From NCBI RefSeq assembly GCF_030936135.1, contig NC_082612.1, forward strand, positions 19,663,475 through 19,727,474: a DNA stretch of 64,000 bases, written 5' to 3'. The position numbers and the translations under genes are program-made. Under the pieces are notes generated by a model. That model was not told the DNA's origin. It was given only the letters and a program-made list of their open reading frames with translations, and made no database searches. Origin of the DNA: Gavia stellata. Its lineage: Eukaryota; Chordata; Aves; Gaviiformes; Gaviidae. This document shows, one piece after another, positions 38,717 to 51,160 of this stretch. The stretch's first letter is position 1. The number at the start of each line of letters is the position of its first letter.

Positions 38717-41163
38717 GTTGTATGAGAATGGGCAAAATGTAAATTAATGAACAGAACCCAGGTAGATTTTGCACTACCGGACTTTTGACTAATAATAACA
38801 TATAATTACAGGTTAAACACAATGGATCTGGAGGTTCATGAGAGAAAGTAAGAGTGGACCCCATAGGTATATATTTTTGCCTTTTCCCTACAGCAGCTTT
38901 TCATATCGTGGCCACTTTCCAAGAGCTCAACTTGCCGAACAGCTTGCATCAAACCTGGAGACCATGCTGCTGTTCAGCACAAGGAAAGGAAAAGTTACCC
39001 CAAAACAAGGTAATCGCATCGGCACTCTATAAACACTATGAAACGAGCTTCACCTCCAAAGTTTACGAACGGAACAAGAGGTTGGAGGAAAAAAGTAGAT
39101 GCCCCATGAAAACAATGGCAGAGGTCAGAACAGAATTTATGTCTGCCTGATTTCTGGACCATTGCTACGCCGAAATCACACCTCTCCAAACTCAAACGTG
39201 AAAAAGTAAACAGAAAAAGTACCCTTCACAATGAGACACGCACGTACAAGGTCAGCGTTCTATAAATCCTCAGCTTCAGAAGCAGAACTGCAGGACCAGC
39301 GATTTATAGGCAACTCCTGCTGATGTTTCTAATTGCTGCAGTAGAGATTATGTGCCTCCTTCTCAGCAGCAGCACGTAAAATCTCTTCTCCGTTTCACCT
39401 GCTAAAGCTCAGCTAGCATGCCTGTTCCTGGGGCTCATTAGTGTGTGCTACGGATGTTGCTAGATAACTTTGCCAAAAAAAAAAATTACGCCGCTGAGCC
39501 CTGGTCTTGTTTGTTTTGAATAGACAGAACTTGCGCACCTCTTTCAAGCTCTGCCTCTCAGTGGGGCGTTCAGTACATCATCTTCCTGGAGTTGAGGGGT
39601 GGCTTGTTTTCTTAAGCATTTCCTCCACAATTATTTGGCTTATAGGCACGGAATAAAAGAACCTTTTGTTTCTGCTATTCACCTACTTGTATCTCTGGCG
39701 GGGGTTGTGCCAGAGACATGACCAGTAATATTTATCTTGATGTCCAAGTAAGGAAAACATACCCAACGGGTGCTTCTTTACCATTTTTAAATGAGTTACA
39801 CGGTATTTGAACAGTCAGTGAGTACGCTACAAACATTTATTAGCTAACGCTGTCACTTCCCCCAGTCCTCTGGCTCCTTAAAGCTATTTGCTGGTCAATT
39901 ATCCTAACTCTCACCTTCTGATGAGAAACCAATAAACCTCATAGGAAGACAATTCACTTTTCCAGAGCATTATAAATTCTTGACATTTCTTAAAGTGAGG
40001 GTCAGGACTGAGGAAACTGTTGGAGATAAAACAGCATTACAGATGTCTGCCTTCTGCACATCTGTGATACACATACCTTCACGCGTAACAAATTTGCTCC
40101 CTTCATAGGAATAGGGAGGGGAGGGAGAGAAATGATTTCTAGCTATCAGGTTCGTATCACGGCGTGGTTTTGCGCTAGAAGATCAAGCTACGCTTTCCTT
40201 CCTGTGACTTGCATCGCTAGCGATCAAAGGTCCTACAAAATAAATGTAACCTGCCTCTTCCTCCTAATTCGCATTAGACCCTCAATTGGAGTCAAGTATC
40301 CTGATTCCATTTGGGAGGCGTGTTACGGATGTCACTTAGGGCACGCACCGAGGCCAACCGCTGTTTACCAGTCTCTTGAATTGGAATTTCGTTACCATCG
40401 TATTAATCCTGATCGGAGTTAACAAGGCTATGTGGCATTCATAATCCCCTGGTTCTGTTTCTCTGATGGCACACTCTGAACATGTGGGCTACCGCTATCA
40501 ATGCTCACAGGAGGAGAGCTCAACCGGCACAAAAAATTAATCTTACAAAAGACTGAAGTCGTACGCAGCCGTGTGAACAGGATTGGGTTCTTCCTTGGCC
40601 CAGAAAATTCTCATCGGCTTTGCAAAATTGTATAAATAGCGGAATACAAATCAGACCCGGACCCTCAAAACCATGTAGGTTTGTTATTAGGGTCACGGCG
40701 ACTTTTATTTTCAGACCAAAGGCCCAAAATCATAAAGGGATACATAAAAGTAGACTTCCCTTCCAGTCAGTTTTACAGGTTAACAGAACATATTGAAATT
40801 GGCAATAAAAGAAATTCCTCCTTTGTGGAACTGACTGAATGCCAGCATCACCACCCTATTTCAAATGATACTAAGATCAAGGCAATCCAGATATTTTTGA
40901 TTAAGCCAAACCATTAGCAAAACTCTTCCTAACCAGCTTTTCCCAAATGGAAATTTCTCCAGAAACGCTTTGAAATCGGACATCAAAGTCAGAAAAAAAA
41001 GACGACTTTTTAGAGCGATAATAGGAAACATGCAGAAAAACCTACAAAAGCATGTCATTCTATCTCTTGCCGCCATGTGTTTTACAGCACCGGGGGTCAG
41101 CCAGTACGGCAGATCGTGTCCTGTCGAGGCTTCAGGGAGGGAGGGACAGCTGGAGGATTTTAC

Positions 41164-41371
41164 CTGTCAAAAGAAGGCTTCTCTCCACAGTCAAAGGCAT
41201 CCTGTAACTCCTTGACAAGATTAGCCTGCCCAGGCAGTCGAAAAAGGCCTTCTTCCTTCAGCCCCCGCTGTCGGATAAAATCCACGCACTGTTCCACCAA
41301 CATAGGAGCCAGGCGGTTCCCGTATCGCTTTTCATATCGGACAGTATCTTCCAGCTTCTGGCCAAAAATAC
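41164..41371 (-). CDS. ARHGAP24: ARHGAP24 exon, N-terminal RhoGAP domain with arginine finger
   Basis: This 208-nt exon encodes [20 protein letters not shown] and continues through [19 protein letters not shown] to GEKPSFD. It starts the RhoGAP domain. The motif GLFRLPG carries the catalytic arginine finger, Arg82 of the 653-residue short form, which is inserted into the Rac active site to speed GTP hydrolysis. It is the first exon shared by the long and short isoforms. The acceptor ends CATGCAG above 41371. The donor is GTAAAA below 41164, weaker than the GTAAGT/GTGAGT donors elsewhere in the gene. Phase is 2 nt in and 2 nt out, and the split codon at the 3' end becomes Ser (AG|C) with the next exon. 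The following intron is about 12.2 kb, the longest complete one between the shared exons. Confidence 0.97.
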
Positions 41372-41907
41372 CTGCATGAAAAATGAGAGATGTGACTTGG
41401 TTGAGATTCATAAAAACATTTGAGGAGCCCGTGTCTTCTATTACAACCCACGCAATTTACAGGTCATTCAAACGCACGAACAATTAACCTACTCCTTTCT
41501 TAAGGATAAAATGCTCAATTTCACCTTTGATACTCTCATGGAAATACAATGCTGACGTATTTAACAGCAATGCTCAAAAACATTATTTAAAATAAACTAC
41601 TGTAAATGATTTTTCGGACCATAAGTACAGAAATCATAGAATTAATACAAATAGGATTTTCTGTCACGAAACTGCTGATTCAAAAGTGATACGCATCTCC
41701 ATCTTCTTTGGTTCATGCCTAATTATCTATAAAAAAAATAAGTAGTTCCTGTATCAGTTTCAATGGCATATAAACATTACATTTACACATGGAGGGCAAA
41801 AGATTTACAAATATAACTCAGGATTTCGTTCCTACTAAACCAAATGATTAATTAAGTTTTCCTACATAAAAAAAGACCATTCCTATAATGTATTACCAAC
41901 CACTGAC

Positions 41908-42674
41908 TCACAGAATCAGAGAATCACTAAGGTTGGAAAAGACCTGTAAGACCATCAAGCCCAACCCCCAACCCAACCCCACCATGCCCACTAAACCATG
42001 TCCCGCAGTGCCACGTCCACACGTTCCTTGAACCCCTCCAGGGATGGGGACTCCACCACCTCCCTGGGCAGCCTCTTCCAATGCTTCACCACTCTCTCAG
42101 GAAAGACATTTTTCCTAATATCCAGCCTGAACCTCCCCTGGCACAACTTGAGGCCATCTCCTCTTGTCCTGTCGCTTGTCACTTGGGAGAAGAGACCAAC
42201 ACCCACCTCCCCACAACCCCCTTTCAGGGAGCTGGAGAGAGCGATGAGGTCTCCTCTCAGCCTCCTCTTCTCCAGACTGAACAACCCCAGCTCCCTCAGC
42301 CGCTCCTCATCAGACTTGTGCTCCAGACCCCTCACCAGCTCCGTCGCCCTTCTCTGGACACGCTCCAGCCCCTCAATGTCCTTCTTGGAGTGAGGGGCCC
42401 AAAACCCAACACAGCATTCGAGGTGCGGCCTCACCAGCGCCGAGTCCAGGGGCACGATCCCCTCCCTACTCCTGCTGGCCACACTCTTTCTGATCCAGGC
42501 CAGGATGCCGTTGGCCTTCTTGGCCACCTGGGCACACTGCCGGCTCACATTCAGCCGGCTGTTGACCTGCACCCCCAGGTCCTTTTCTGCGGGGCAGCTT
42601 TCCAGCCACTCGTCCCCAAGCCTGTAGCGTTGCAGGGGGTTGTTGTGACCCAAGTGCAGGACCCGGCACTTCAT
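41908..42674 (-). mobile_element. Longest CR1 LINE fragment in the window
   Basis: This 767-bp copy runs from antisense tail octamers (CACAGAATCAGAGAATCACT) to a 5' truncation within ORF2 just before the codons [11 protein letters not shown]. It has the same orientation as ARHGAP24, in the intron directly upstream of the exon 41164-41371 (537 bp from its acceptor). Its ORF2 part is intact and listed separately. Confidence 0.96.
41991..42674 (-). pseudogene. CR1 ORF2 C-terminal fragment, open but truncated
   Basis: An uninterrupted 227-codon frame encodes the end of the CR1 ORF2 protein downstream of the reverse transcriptase core: [20 protein letters not shown] near the start, [20 protein letters not shown], then [20 protein letters not shown] and the end VDVALRDMV. 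The catalytic YxDD motif is not included because the copy is 5' truncated, and the endonuclease is absent, so it cannot be autonomous. The ATG at its start is an internal codon, not a natural start. The absence of stops suggests recent insertion. Confidence 0.9.
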
Positions 42675-43520
42675 TCACCCACAAATTACAATTACATGAA
42701 CAAGTAACCGCAAGCTAAGGTAGCATTCAGCTTGAAGCATCCTTCAGGGTAACCTTCAATGTGTACATTCTTCCTCCAACAAAAGAAAGGCAGCTCACAC
42801 CTCAGTTGCAGGGCGGGGAAGTTACCTTGCGTACGCTCCAGGATGTTACGGCAAGTGGGTAGCGAGCTGTCAGTCACCCATAGTGAAGGTCTGGGGTTTG
42901 TATTTAAGTGCAATTATTTTTACTGTAGCCTAGGAAATAACTGGAGAGAGTAACTGATGTCCAGCTAAGACAGCCAGAAAGTATTCTGAGATGCAGAGCA
43001 GCGTATTTTGTGATTTCCATGGTACCCACACTTGTGGATGCCAAAATCAGCAGTAGGTAAGGGGACTGAACATCACGCAGTCTTTATTAGCTCATTCTTT
43101 TTCACGTTGTACAAACCCCCAAACCCAACAATTAGCAATTAAAGAAGGAAGTTTTGAAATTTCAGAGTGAGTCAAGCTTAGGAGAATACCAACTGATGTG
43201 GAATATTCGGTGTCCGCAAAGTTCAACCCCTTCATGCTGGCAGAGGAGTTAAAGTACGTTTTCTTAATTCTTACATACCTTCCTAACCTCCTGCAAAGTG
43301 CTTGTGGGGATGGCAGTGGTATTAAAGGAATTTGGGTTTCTTGTATTTGTCCGAGTTAAGAGTTGCTGCTGGTCAACACGGAGGAAATCCTCAAGTCCCT
43401 CCATTTTCTAGACCCTCCTTCTAAAAGCAGTAGAATTAAGAAGGAAGGTCCACTGAAAGTCAGTTAAGGAATCTGTGTGATGATGGGAGTTTGGGGATTT
43501 CAAAGTCCTATACAAGAAGG

Positions 43521-43638
43521 CGTTCAAAAAACGTGTGGACGTGGCACTGCGGGACATGGTTTAGTGGGCATGGTGGGGTTGGGTTGGTGGTTGGGCTTGA
43601 TGATCTTACAGGTCTTTTCCAACCTTAATGATTCTGTG
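43521..43638 (+). mobile_element. CR1 LINE 3' tail fragment
   Basis: The last 118 bp of a younger CR1 copy, from GTTCAAAAAACGTGTGGACG through GACATGGTTTAGTGGGC to CCTTAATGATTCTGTGA. It is followed about 100 bp later by an inverted, much older CR1 fragment. Confidence 0.93.
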
Positions 43639-43737
43639 AAGGCTGCTGTTCAGTGCCCCTCAAATGGTCCCTTCTCCTGGGTGAACAAGCCTCACTTGCT
43701 CTGCCTCTCCTCAAAGGGCATAGGGCGTGTGCTCTAG

Positions 43738-44048
43738 TTCCCAAGCATCTTGGTGGCCCTTTGCTCAACTGCCTCCAGTTTTATCTCCCCCCCCGACTTT
43801 TTTTTTTTTTTATGGACACAGTATTTGGAATATGGTCTAAAAAAATGCTGAGCAGAGGGGGTTAATCCGTTCCTTCCCTCTGCTGGCTCTGCTCCTGCTG
43901 ATACTGCACAGACTGCTGTCAAACCTTCCCTGCTGCCAGGTCCACTGCTGGCTCGTGTCCAGCTTACTGTCCCCCAGCGCACCCAGGTCCTTTCCGCAGA
44001 GCTGCTTCCCTGGGCTTCTTCCTCCTTAGGTGTAGGATTTGGCCATCC
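43738..44048 (-). mobile_element. Old diverged CR1 LINE internal fragment
   Basis: The plus strand resembles the reverse complement of CR1 ORF2: a GGTGGCCCTTTGCTCAACTG block, GGACACAGTATTTGGAATAT, CTGCTGGCTC, GTCCACTGCTGGCTCGTGTC, CCCCCAGCGCACCCAGGTCC and TTTCCGCAGAGCTGCTTCCC, in the order found at 42340-42600. It is strongly diverged, with a T run at 43798-43811. It lacks a 3' tail. Confidence 0.8.
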
Positions 44049-47000
44049 TACTCCACTTTGTCCTATGAACATACAGTCTGAGCTTCCCGTCAAGAACCCA
44101 TGAAATCTCTTGGTTTTAAACACAACAGTTTTTGCCTCTTTTCAAAGAAAATGAATCAGTATAAGATAGGATGTTCCAATTACACGATGTACAATTACAA
44201 CTCATGCCCGCCGACAGTACAATTAGTACGAATGAGCTCTGGCCTATTGGCTATACTTTCTTCTCTCCGCGCTAACATTCTTTAATCAGTAATGTGCATA
44301 TTGCAGCTTACATTTGCCGTGGGAAGAGTAAGTTCTCAAACCTACCAGACTGCTTTGAAACTCCTATTAGTAGTGACACTGCAGTCAAAACACATCACTT
44401 TCTACTAATGCTTTTCTTGGGATGCTGCCTTTTTTTTTTTAATCTTCATTTTAGAATTGGCTTTCAAAGCATGTCTAATAGATAGCAAATAAAATCAGAA
44501 TAAGGGGTTTTTGTGCAGTGGGAGCAAAACCTGTTCCTATATTATTATAAATTGCTGATTCAGCACAATAAAAAATGTCTTGAAAACAGGTGGCAACCCT
44601 AAAGCATTAAGATGTCTGTAACTAGTGTCAAACAGTATTTTTTAAGACAAATAGAAAGCAACGAGTGATTCACATACAAAAGGTGACATATATTAAATGG
44701 ATATGACAAACTTGGTTCCGTATTGTAGCAGCAAATCACAAGTACTGAATGAAGAAAACCTTAAAAAAACCTATATCTGAGGAAAAAGAAAACCTGATCA
44801 TGATGCAGAGGTCACCAGTGTCAAGAAAAAAAAAAAATTAATCCACATTGGAGCCTAAAATTTCCTGGTTCTGGTCCCTTACGTGTAAACATTGAGTTGT
44901 TTCTACTACTGACTGCAATAAGGTACATTGTAAATTAAGGGACTTTCATTAAGACACTTAAAATACATCTAGCTAGGAATGCCTGAAGGAGAGCCAGAAT
45001 CACTACAGCAGCTGTCTCGGATTTGACCGATTGGATTCAGATCCTACATAATCCTCACAACACAGTTGCATTGAGTCTGGCCACAAATATACTTCACGGC
45101 CGGAGGAGTAGGTGTATGCCCCACCATCCTCACATATCAGATAAAGCCTCACGGACTTGGTTCCCCACCAATATGAATGGTGATAATACCGTATCTACCT
45201 CACCAGCGTGAGCGTCTCCACACTCAGCTTTGGGACGCTCGTAGCTAGCGTGGTAATTCTGACAACCACGTAATAACCTAAAGTTAAGACCCAAGTCTGA
45301 TGGAAAATCACCACGTCACACCTTGAAGGGCTTCTGAAGTCACCAGCTACTACACTTTGCGTTCTCCGGTTTGTTGGGCTTTGGAATTCATCTCGGGCAG
45401 GCTTGGTTTGGTTTCAAAGTCTAGGCTGAACTTCTCTAAAGGAGGTCTTTCCTTCACCTAACAAATGCAGAACGCTGCAGCAGGCAGCACTGGGCCATGA
45501 AAGGAATCAGTCATGATAAGCCTCCATAAATATTGACTTGAAGTCGCAGACTTGCTGATGCCTTATGGAAAATGTACTCTGTTGCCAGGGGCAGAAGCGG
45601 CGGAAACATGACAACTCTGCATCCACATCAGGTTGTCATAACTTCCACCCCGTTCATCATCTTTCTGGTGTCTGATGGGTTTTTCACTGTTTTGGAATAA
45701 CAGCCATGATCGTTGCCCTGTAAGGTGCACCGTCTTCCACTGTCCCTTTCTAATGCTTTTATCCCCTCGTACGTCGCAACTTACTACAGAGATATTACAG
45801 ATTAGTAGTATGAAGACTAAGACGTTGGCTATTATGAAGCAAAGGCAATACTGTGAAGAATTGTGGTTGCGGACATCCAGTTACCTTAGCGGTTGGCAGA
45901 GGCAGACAACGGCGAACACTCTCAGCTACCCCCGGTAACTACTAGCATCTCCTTTACAGAGAAGAAAGGGCAAGACAGTCCAAGTTACGGAGACTGCAAC
46001 ATAAGCAAAACCACCGAGATAATTTCACATGCTGTTTTTTAGAAGTGAATTTCCACTAGAGAAACTAAACAAGAACACCTCTGTGGAGAAGGAAGTAAAA
46101 GAGAGCCCTCGTAACTCATGCTGTAATCCAAACCCAAGTTCTCCTCCTCAATCTCAACGTCTCCAAAACCCAGAAATGCACAGACGCACACAACCTGCGG
46201 GTCGGTTTATCCTTGGGTTAGGGTGCCAGAGGGGAAACGAACAAACAAAACCAACATGAAACCTTGAGATTCAGAATGGCAGCAGCTTGGCTTCCCCGGA
46301 GCCGGCAGAAGGCAGGGAAACGTACAGGATTCCAGTTCTGACCAGTCATTAGATTTAATCAGCAGAACTGCTTTTTCAGAGAGGCCCTTGTAGGTCTTTA
46401 AAGCTATATCCAATTAAGCCGAGATCACGCATAACATCAAAGAGGAAAATCACATGGTAGTAAAGGGCATGCCGAGCGGTTATTCATTAACTAGAACATT
46501 CCCGTGGCAGTTTTGTAAACATTTTGAGAAACTGGATTTCCAAGCCTAACAGATACCTACAAAGCTTATGAAAGACGCTACAGTGCTATATCCAAATCCT
46601 GCGTATGTCTACTCAAGAGTTGTGAAAGCACGGCGGTCTTTTCAATGGTACGTATTCACAGTTAGAGTATGTTTTTAAAACCTAAGAATGCTGTTAGTCA
46701 ATGATTTCCTTAGCCACTGAACACAGGCAGGGGTCACATCTCAAGTCTATTGACTCCAAGCTTCTGATTCAGTAAGAAAAAAGGAGAAAGATCCAGGCAG
46801 CAGTTCTGTCTCCTTGCTCTATAAGGAGCAGCTTGAAAGAGCCGATCTGCCGCTCTGGCTCTACCACAGCACACGCGCTCTGCGAGCCGGAAGGTTTCTG
46901 CCTTTCCCAAGCCACCCTTCAGCATTTCAGATGATCGCATCGTTTTCAGACAGCATAAAGCACAGAGAGCTGACGCTTTCAACAGAGGACCCACGCCTGT

Positions 47001-50000
47001 AGGCGTGTTTTCTCAACGTGCGGCAGAGGATCTCCATCCTTCTGATACAAGTTCCGAGTTTCTGATCAGAAAGGGCCAGTTAAGGTCAAAGGAATTGATC
47101 TCAGCTTAGGGTCTGGATGAGCATTTTAAGCAGTTCTCAATTCTACATCAGTAATTCATTGACAGCGAAAATAACAGATCAGGTGAATGGCTTTCAACAG
47201 CAGGGCTGGGAACAAAGGTCCTGGAATAACACAAAGCAGTGGCTGTCATGGCTACGTAACACTTCATATGCAGGTTTTAATTATTCTTTCTTATCAGCTT
47301 TCTGCTCCGGTGTTCCCCAGCGGACCAAAGGCAGGGAGTATTTTCTTCTTCTCTACAGAATTTTGTAATGTACAGGAGAGGAAAAACCCCACCAAAAATA
47401 GCAGTGGCAGAATTTTGTTCCCGCCTGACTCATTTTCTTTCCTTTAAGCCTTCTCCTACCCCACAGTCAGTCTGATGCCAGCAGTAGATAAGGTAAGATA
47501 AACTCCTGCCCTGGAGTTTAGCAGAGCTGCACACCAGAGGTTACTGCTTAGAAAAAACAATTCTGAAATAAGAGCAGAACTACCTACAGGCTGGAAAGGA
47601 AGGGAGGCAATTTTAAAAACATCACCGGGAACTTATGACAGTCGATCACGTCAGGGCCCGCGCCATTTCTCCGGCCGTGGCCAATGCCACCTCCTCCTCC
47701 AAAACTCTGCTCACCCAAATTCACTATGCTACTGAATGTTCTCACCAGTGCACGCCAGCAAAGTTGCCCTCAGTTACCGCTTTCTCCACTTAGCCGGCAT
47801 GAGCTCTGAGGAGGTTCCTGTGGTGGTACTTAAACAGAGGGCATCTTCTCTAAATTGGATTTTAAAGACACTAGGCTCTGTCTCTCTTCAGATGCTGCCT
47901 TCTGAGCACTGACTTCTCCTATGACATGACCTGCAAACAGGTCTGACATTCGATTTTTCGGTGCCTATCACAATGCAGCTTTGATCTGGATTTCCAGGAA
48001 GGGATCTACACCTCGTATCATCGGTGAAGATGACAATGTATCTCTGTCTAAACATACAATGTCGTGATTCCGTTGTAGTTCTTCCAATGACTAGCCCATG
48101 GTTTTCCCGGCTAATTTTATTTTCTCCATTGTGTTGCACAGCTTAGAACTAACTGATCTGCTTTACGCAAGCATGGGCTAGGTTTGCAGAAGGCTACTTT
48201 TGCCTTTTTTTATACTTAGGTATACAATCTGCAAATGAAGTTACAAGAATCCGGTACGCCGATTAATAAGACAAGTGCGGTTAGCCTAATTTGCCTGTGC
48301 AACCATAGTAAAGGCTTGACTTACAAGTCCAGTTGATGTTCGTCTTCCCATTGACTTCAGTGGGACATGAACCTAGCTAAACATGCGCACCCGGCATTCT
48401 GCAGCTCTGATCTAGGGGCCTCGTGACAACGCTCTTGACAGACAACACGTGGAAGAAAGCAACTGAAAGAAATTATATAGAGAGGAAAGCAAATTAGCGG
48501 CATGACCTCCATCATTCTGTCGTCTGCCCCAAGCGCTGCAGCTTCACTTGGGGTTTTAGACATGAAGAGTTTCTGTGTCAGAACGTACGGGGAAAGAATC
48601 AACAGCTGAAGCTCTTCTTGGAGCGGCGCAGGCTGCACCCCGGGCAAAAAGGCAGCTGTCTGCAAAATTATCAGTTAATCCTTTATTCAACTTCCAAACA
48701 TTTCTCAAATAGTTAAGTGTCTAAACGGGGCACAGACAGCTCTAATTCACACCGACACCTTGAAATGCACTAGCACATTTCATACAGACACATCCACGTC
48801 CTCCTGGCCAGTCTCCAGAAGGACTCAACTCCAGCAACCAAGGGAAACGCTGGCCTCGGCGTGGGGGGGTACAGGGGGCAAACAGCTTTCAGTGCTGTCT
48901 CGGCTGCGGGTGGCAGCTGATCTCTGCGGCGAGTCCCTCACTGGTTGTGATCCCTCGTTTCAAGGCATCGCCCCTGACTGCCTGCGCACACAACCCTCAA
49001 AAGCGATGACGCCGCTCCATCGCTGCTGAGTCTTGTGAGCAAAAAGCTGTACGGTCTTGCAAAAGGACAAATGGCAGCATGGAGGAACGGTTTAGGGAGG
49101 AGCAGGAGGTGACGATGACTGTATTTGTATAAGCCCTGTGTAAGATAATTTCTCACACTTCAGAACAACGTGACAATTTAGCCCTTTCACTTGGATTTCT
49201 CCGTCCAGCATCGATTTTAAGGCAGCACTAATATTCTCCTCTTCCCCCCCACAAAGTTTTTGTCCTCGTCACAGAGGTAGGTTCTCCCCACCTATCCCAA
49301 GCACCGTGGCACCTTATCATCACTTGTCCTCTCTCTTTCTCAGACACGCGTTTCCCTTCCAGCGCTTCCAACTGACATATTTTGAAGGCCAGCCTCCTCT
49401 TTGCCCTCCTCCCCCCAGTACTGCCGTGCTCTGCTTCAAGGGGAGTATGTGCAATGCAGAAGAAAACTGGCTTTACACGTCTCTACGCGGCAGGTGGAAA
49501 GGCAAACGCAGGCTGCAGGGCAGCAGGATGAAGTGGCAATGCAGCACTTGCAACAGGACAGTGCATCGTAGGGCTACGCTTCATCAGAAATTTCCGAATC
49601 CCAGGGCTTAGCCTTCTGCACAGATGCACATTTATCACGTCGCTTTGCTCTTTCCCTTCTCCCCCCCTCCTCCCACACAGGCAACATGCAAACCCAAACT
49701 CTTTTCCCTGATGTTCTGCCAGACAAACAGGCGACTCGGAGCATCACGGGTCTGATTCCCCCACTGCTCTCGCTGATTTTTGCTCAGAGGCTCTGCAATA
49801 ATCTTGTTCTCAAGCCACCTCATTCAGGCAGCCCATTCGTGGGCTATTGTGCAGTGGAGACAGCATCAGCTGGCCAGCCACAAACAAATGAACAAAGAAG
49901 TAAATAAATCATTCGTGGAATGTTGGCATCTGCATTGTTTAACGCCTTTTGTTTCGGTACTCTCATCTGCCCCTGCACACACAGCCCCCTTGACTTCTCA

Positions 50001-50051
50001 GAAGCCGCGGCTTCGCTAGCAAAGCGGAACACAGCGACGGAATGGACCTAC

Positions 50052-50163
50052 CTTTACGGAAACTAAAACACCGCTTAATTCTCCTATAAGTAGTTTTAGG
50101 AATGAAAGGAGCTGCTGCTAAGGCACCTGGGCTGCGGACTCCAGCATTTCTGTCTTCAGGCAT
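50052..50163 (-). CDS. ARHGAP24: ARHGAP24 alternative first coding exon (PH-less short isoform)
   Basis: This exon encodes MPEDRNAGVRSPGALAAAPF followed by IPKTTYRRIKRCFSFRK and the first base of a Gly codon. It closely resembles the N-terminus I recall for the mammalian short ARHGAP24 isoform (p73RhoGAP type), which starts MPEDRN and contains TTYRRIKRCFSFRK. The donor is GTAGGT, directly after AAAG. It splices in phase to 41371 and bypasses the PH domain. The start at 50161-50163 follows the mammalian isoform, but a second ATG lies directly before it (50164-50166), so the protein may begin MMPED. The basic run RRIKRCFSFRK could replace the PH domain in membrane or partner contact (inference). 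A TATA element lies about 100 bp upstream and a CpG-rich island 0.7-1 kb upstream. Confidence 0.92.
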
Positions 50164-50262
50164 CATACAGGCCGGAGCCCCCACCTTCCTCCAAAGCTTT
50201 CCTTTACCAGCTGCATCCAGACGAAACACCACGATTGCTCATCGTTGCTGACTGCTGAGCAG

Positions 50263-50270
50263 CTTTTATA
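50263..50270 (-). promoter_or_regulatory. TATA box candidate for the short isoform
   Basis: The minus strand reads TATAAAAG, a canonical TATA element, ending 99 bp before the ATG at 50163. Transcription starting about 30 bp downstream (near 50235) would give a 5' UTR of roughly 70 nt with no intron. This spacing, together with the isoform-specific exon, suggests a dedicated tissue-restricted core promoter. Not tested by any transcript evidence. Confidence 0.45.
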
Positions 50271-50772
50271 ATAGTGTCTTTTCCTCCGGAGCTAGGAGAT
50301 TTGTGGTCTTCTAGATCTTGGGTAGGGCTTGAAGTGATTTTAATGTTCTCTTCCCTGCTTCAATTTTGCTTTGGGGAACAATTTCCTTCCGTTTCTCTAT
50401 TTCCTCCGTTTCTTTTATTTCCTGCGGCGATACAACTGTCTATTATGCAATGTCACAACAAAAGAGTTTCAGCAAAAAGATATATCTTCCATTCAAACAG
50501 AAGTGCCTGCACAGACGGAGGGCGAGAAAGACCTCTTCCTCCCAGCTGGAAGAGGGGGTTGAGTGGCAGAGACTCCAATTCCACAGGAAAAGGTCAGCGC
50601 TTCGCAGTGCGCAAGGGGAAAGAGAAGAACAATACCAAAAAGGCCACTGAAGAATCCTCCGGGATGCGATACTCCTTGCCGGCTCCTTATCTCTGCAACC
50701 GAGAGGCAAAAAGAAGAGCCCCTTCGCCCGAAAGGCTCTCTGTCCATAAGAGATTCCTTTCAAAAGGCCTTT

Positions 50773-50780
50773 TTTATATA
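50773..50780 (-). promoter_or_regulatory. Second TATA-like element
   Basis: The minus strand reads TATATAAA followed by AAAGG. It lies directly downstream (gene sense) of the CpG-rich island and about 610 bp before the short-isoform ATG. It could set an alternative start with a longer 5' UTR. Less favoured than the element at 50263 because of the distance. Confidence 0.3.
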
Positions 50781-50857
50781 CCCAGCTCCCTCTCCGATGT
50801 TCTCATGGACTTCTCCCTTGCTTTATTGCCTTCGAACCACCAGAAGCTCTCATGGGA

Positions 50858-51160
50858 GAGGCGCGTCAGATGCGGCAGCAGCGCATCTTTGCCGGCAGGA
50901 TCCCGGGGAGCTGCTGAGGAATACGTGCCTCCGCACGGGGATGCGCCGGTTGCTCGCTCCCTCCCGGTCCCGCGCCTGGCAATGGCAGCCACGGCCGCCG
51001 CCGCCAGCCCCTCGCGTGCAGCAGGTGCAGGGAAACGCCGTAGAGGAGAGAGCCGCCGCAACGCCGATTTGTCCGCTCCTCCGGGTGACTTTGAGTTGAC
51101 TTCAGGCGGCTGTCGCGTGCGGCGGCTTGAAAAGCAAGCAGGCTGTGCCTGGCTCCCGCG
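50858..51160. promoter_or_regulatory. CpG-rich island upstream of alternative first exon
   Basis: A GC- and CpG-dense stretch with many CGG, GCG and CCG triplets, including a GCCGCCGCCG run near 50995-51005, in otherwise AT-rich introns. It sits 0.7-1.0 kb upstream of the short-isoform ATG. CpG islands usually mark promoters, and the next annotated feature downstream is the alternative first exon, so it is probably its promoter or an untranslated part of it. Confidence 0.6.

Larger units (their letters stand above)
28937..41163 (-). other. ARHGAP24 long intron
   Basis: Intron of 12.2 kb. It holds CR1 copies at 31833-32314 and 37691-38143 and two microsatellites. I see no exon-like frame with splice sites in the remainder. 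Confidence 0.85.
41372..50051 (-). other. ARHGAP24 intron downstream of the alternative first exon
   Basis: Intron of 8.7 kb in the short transcript, and part of a 13-kb intron in the long one. It contains three CR1 fragments (41908, 43521, 43738). Between 44049 and 50051 nothing is recognised. Confidence 0.8.
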
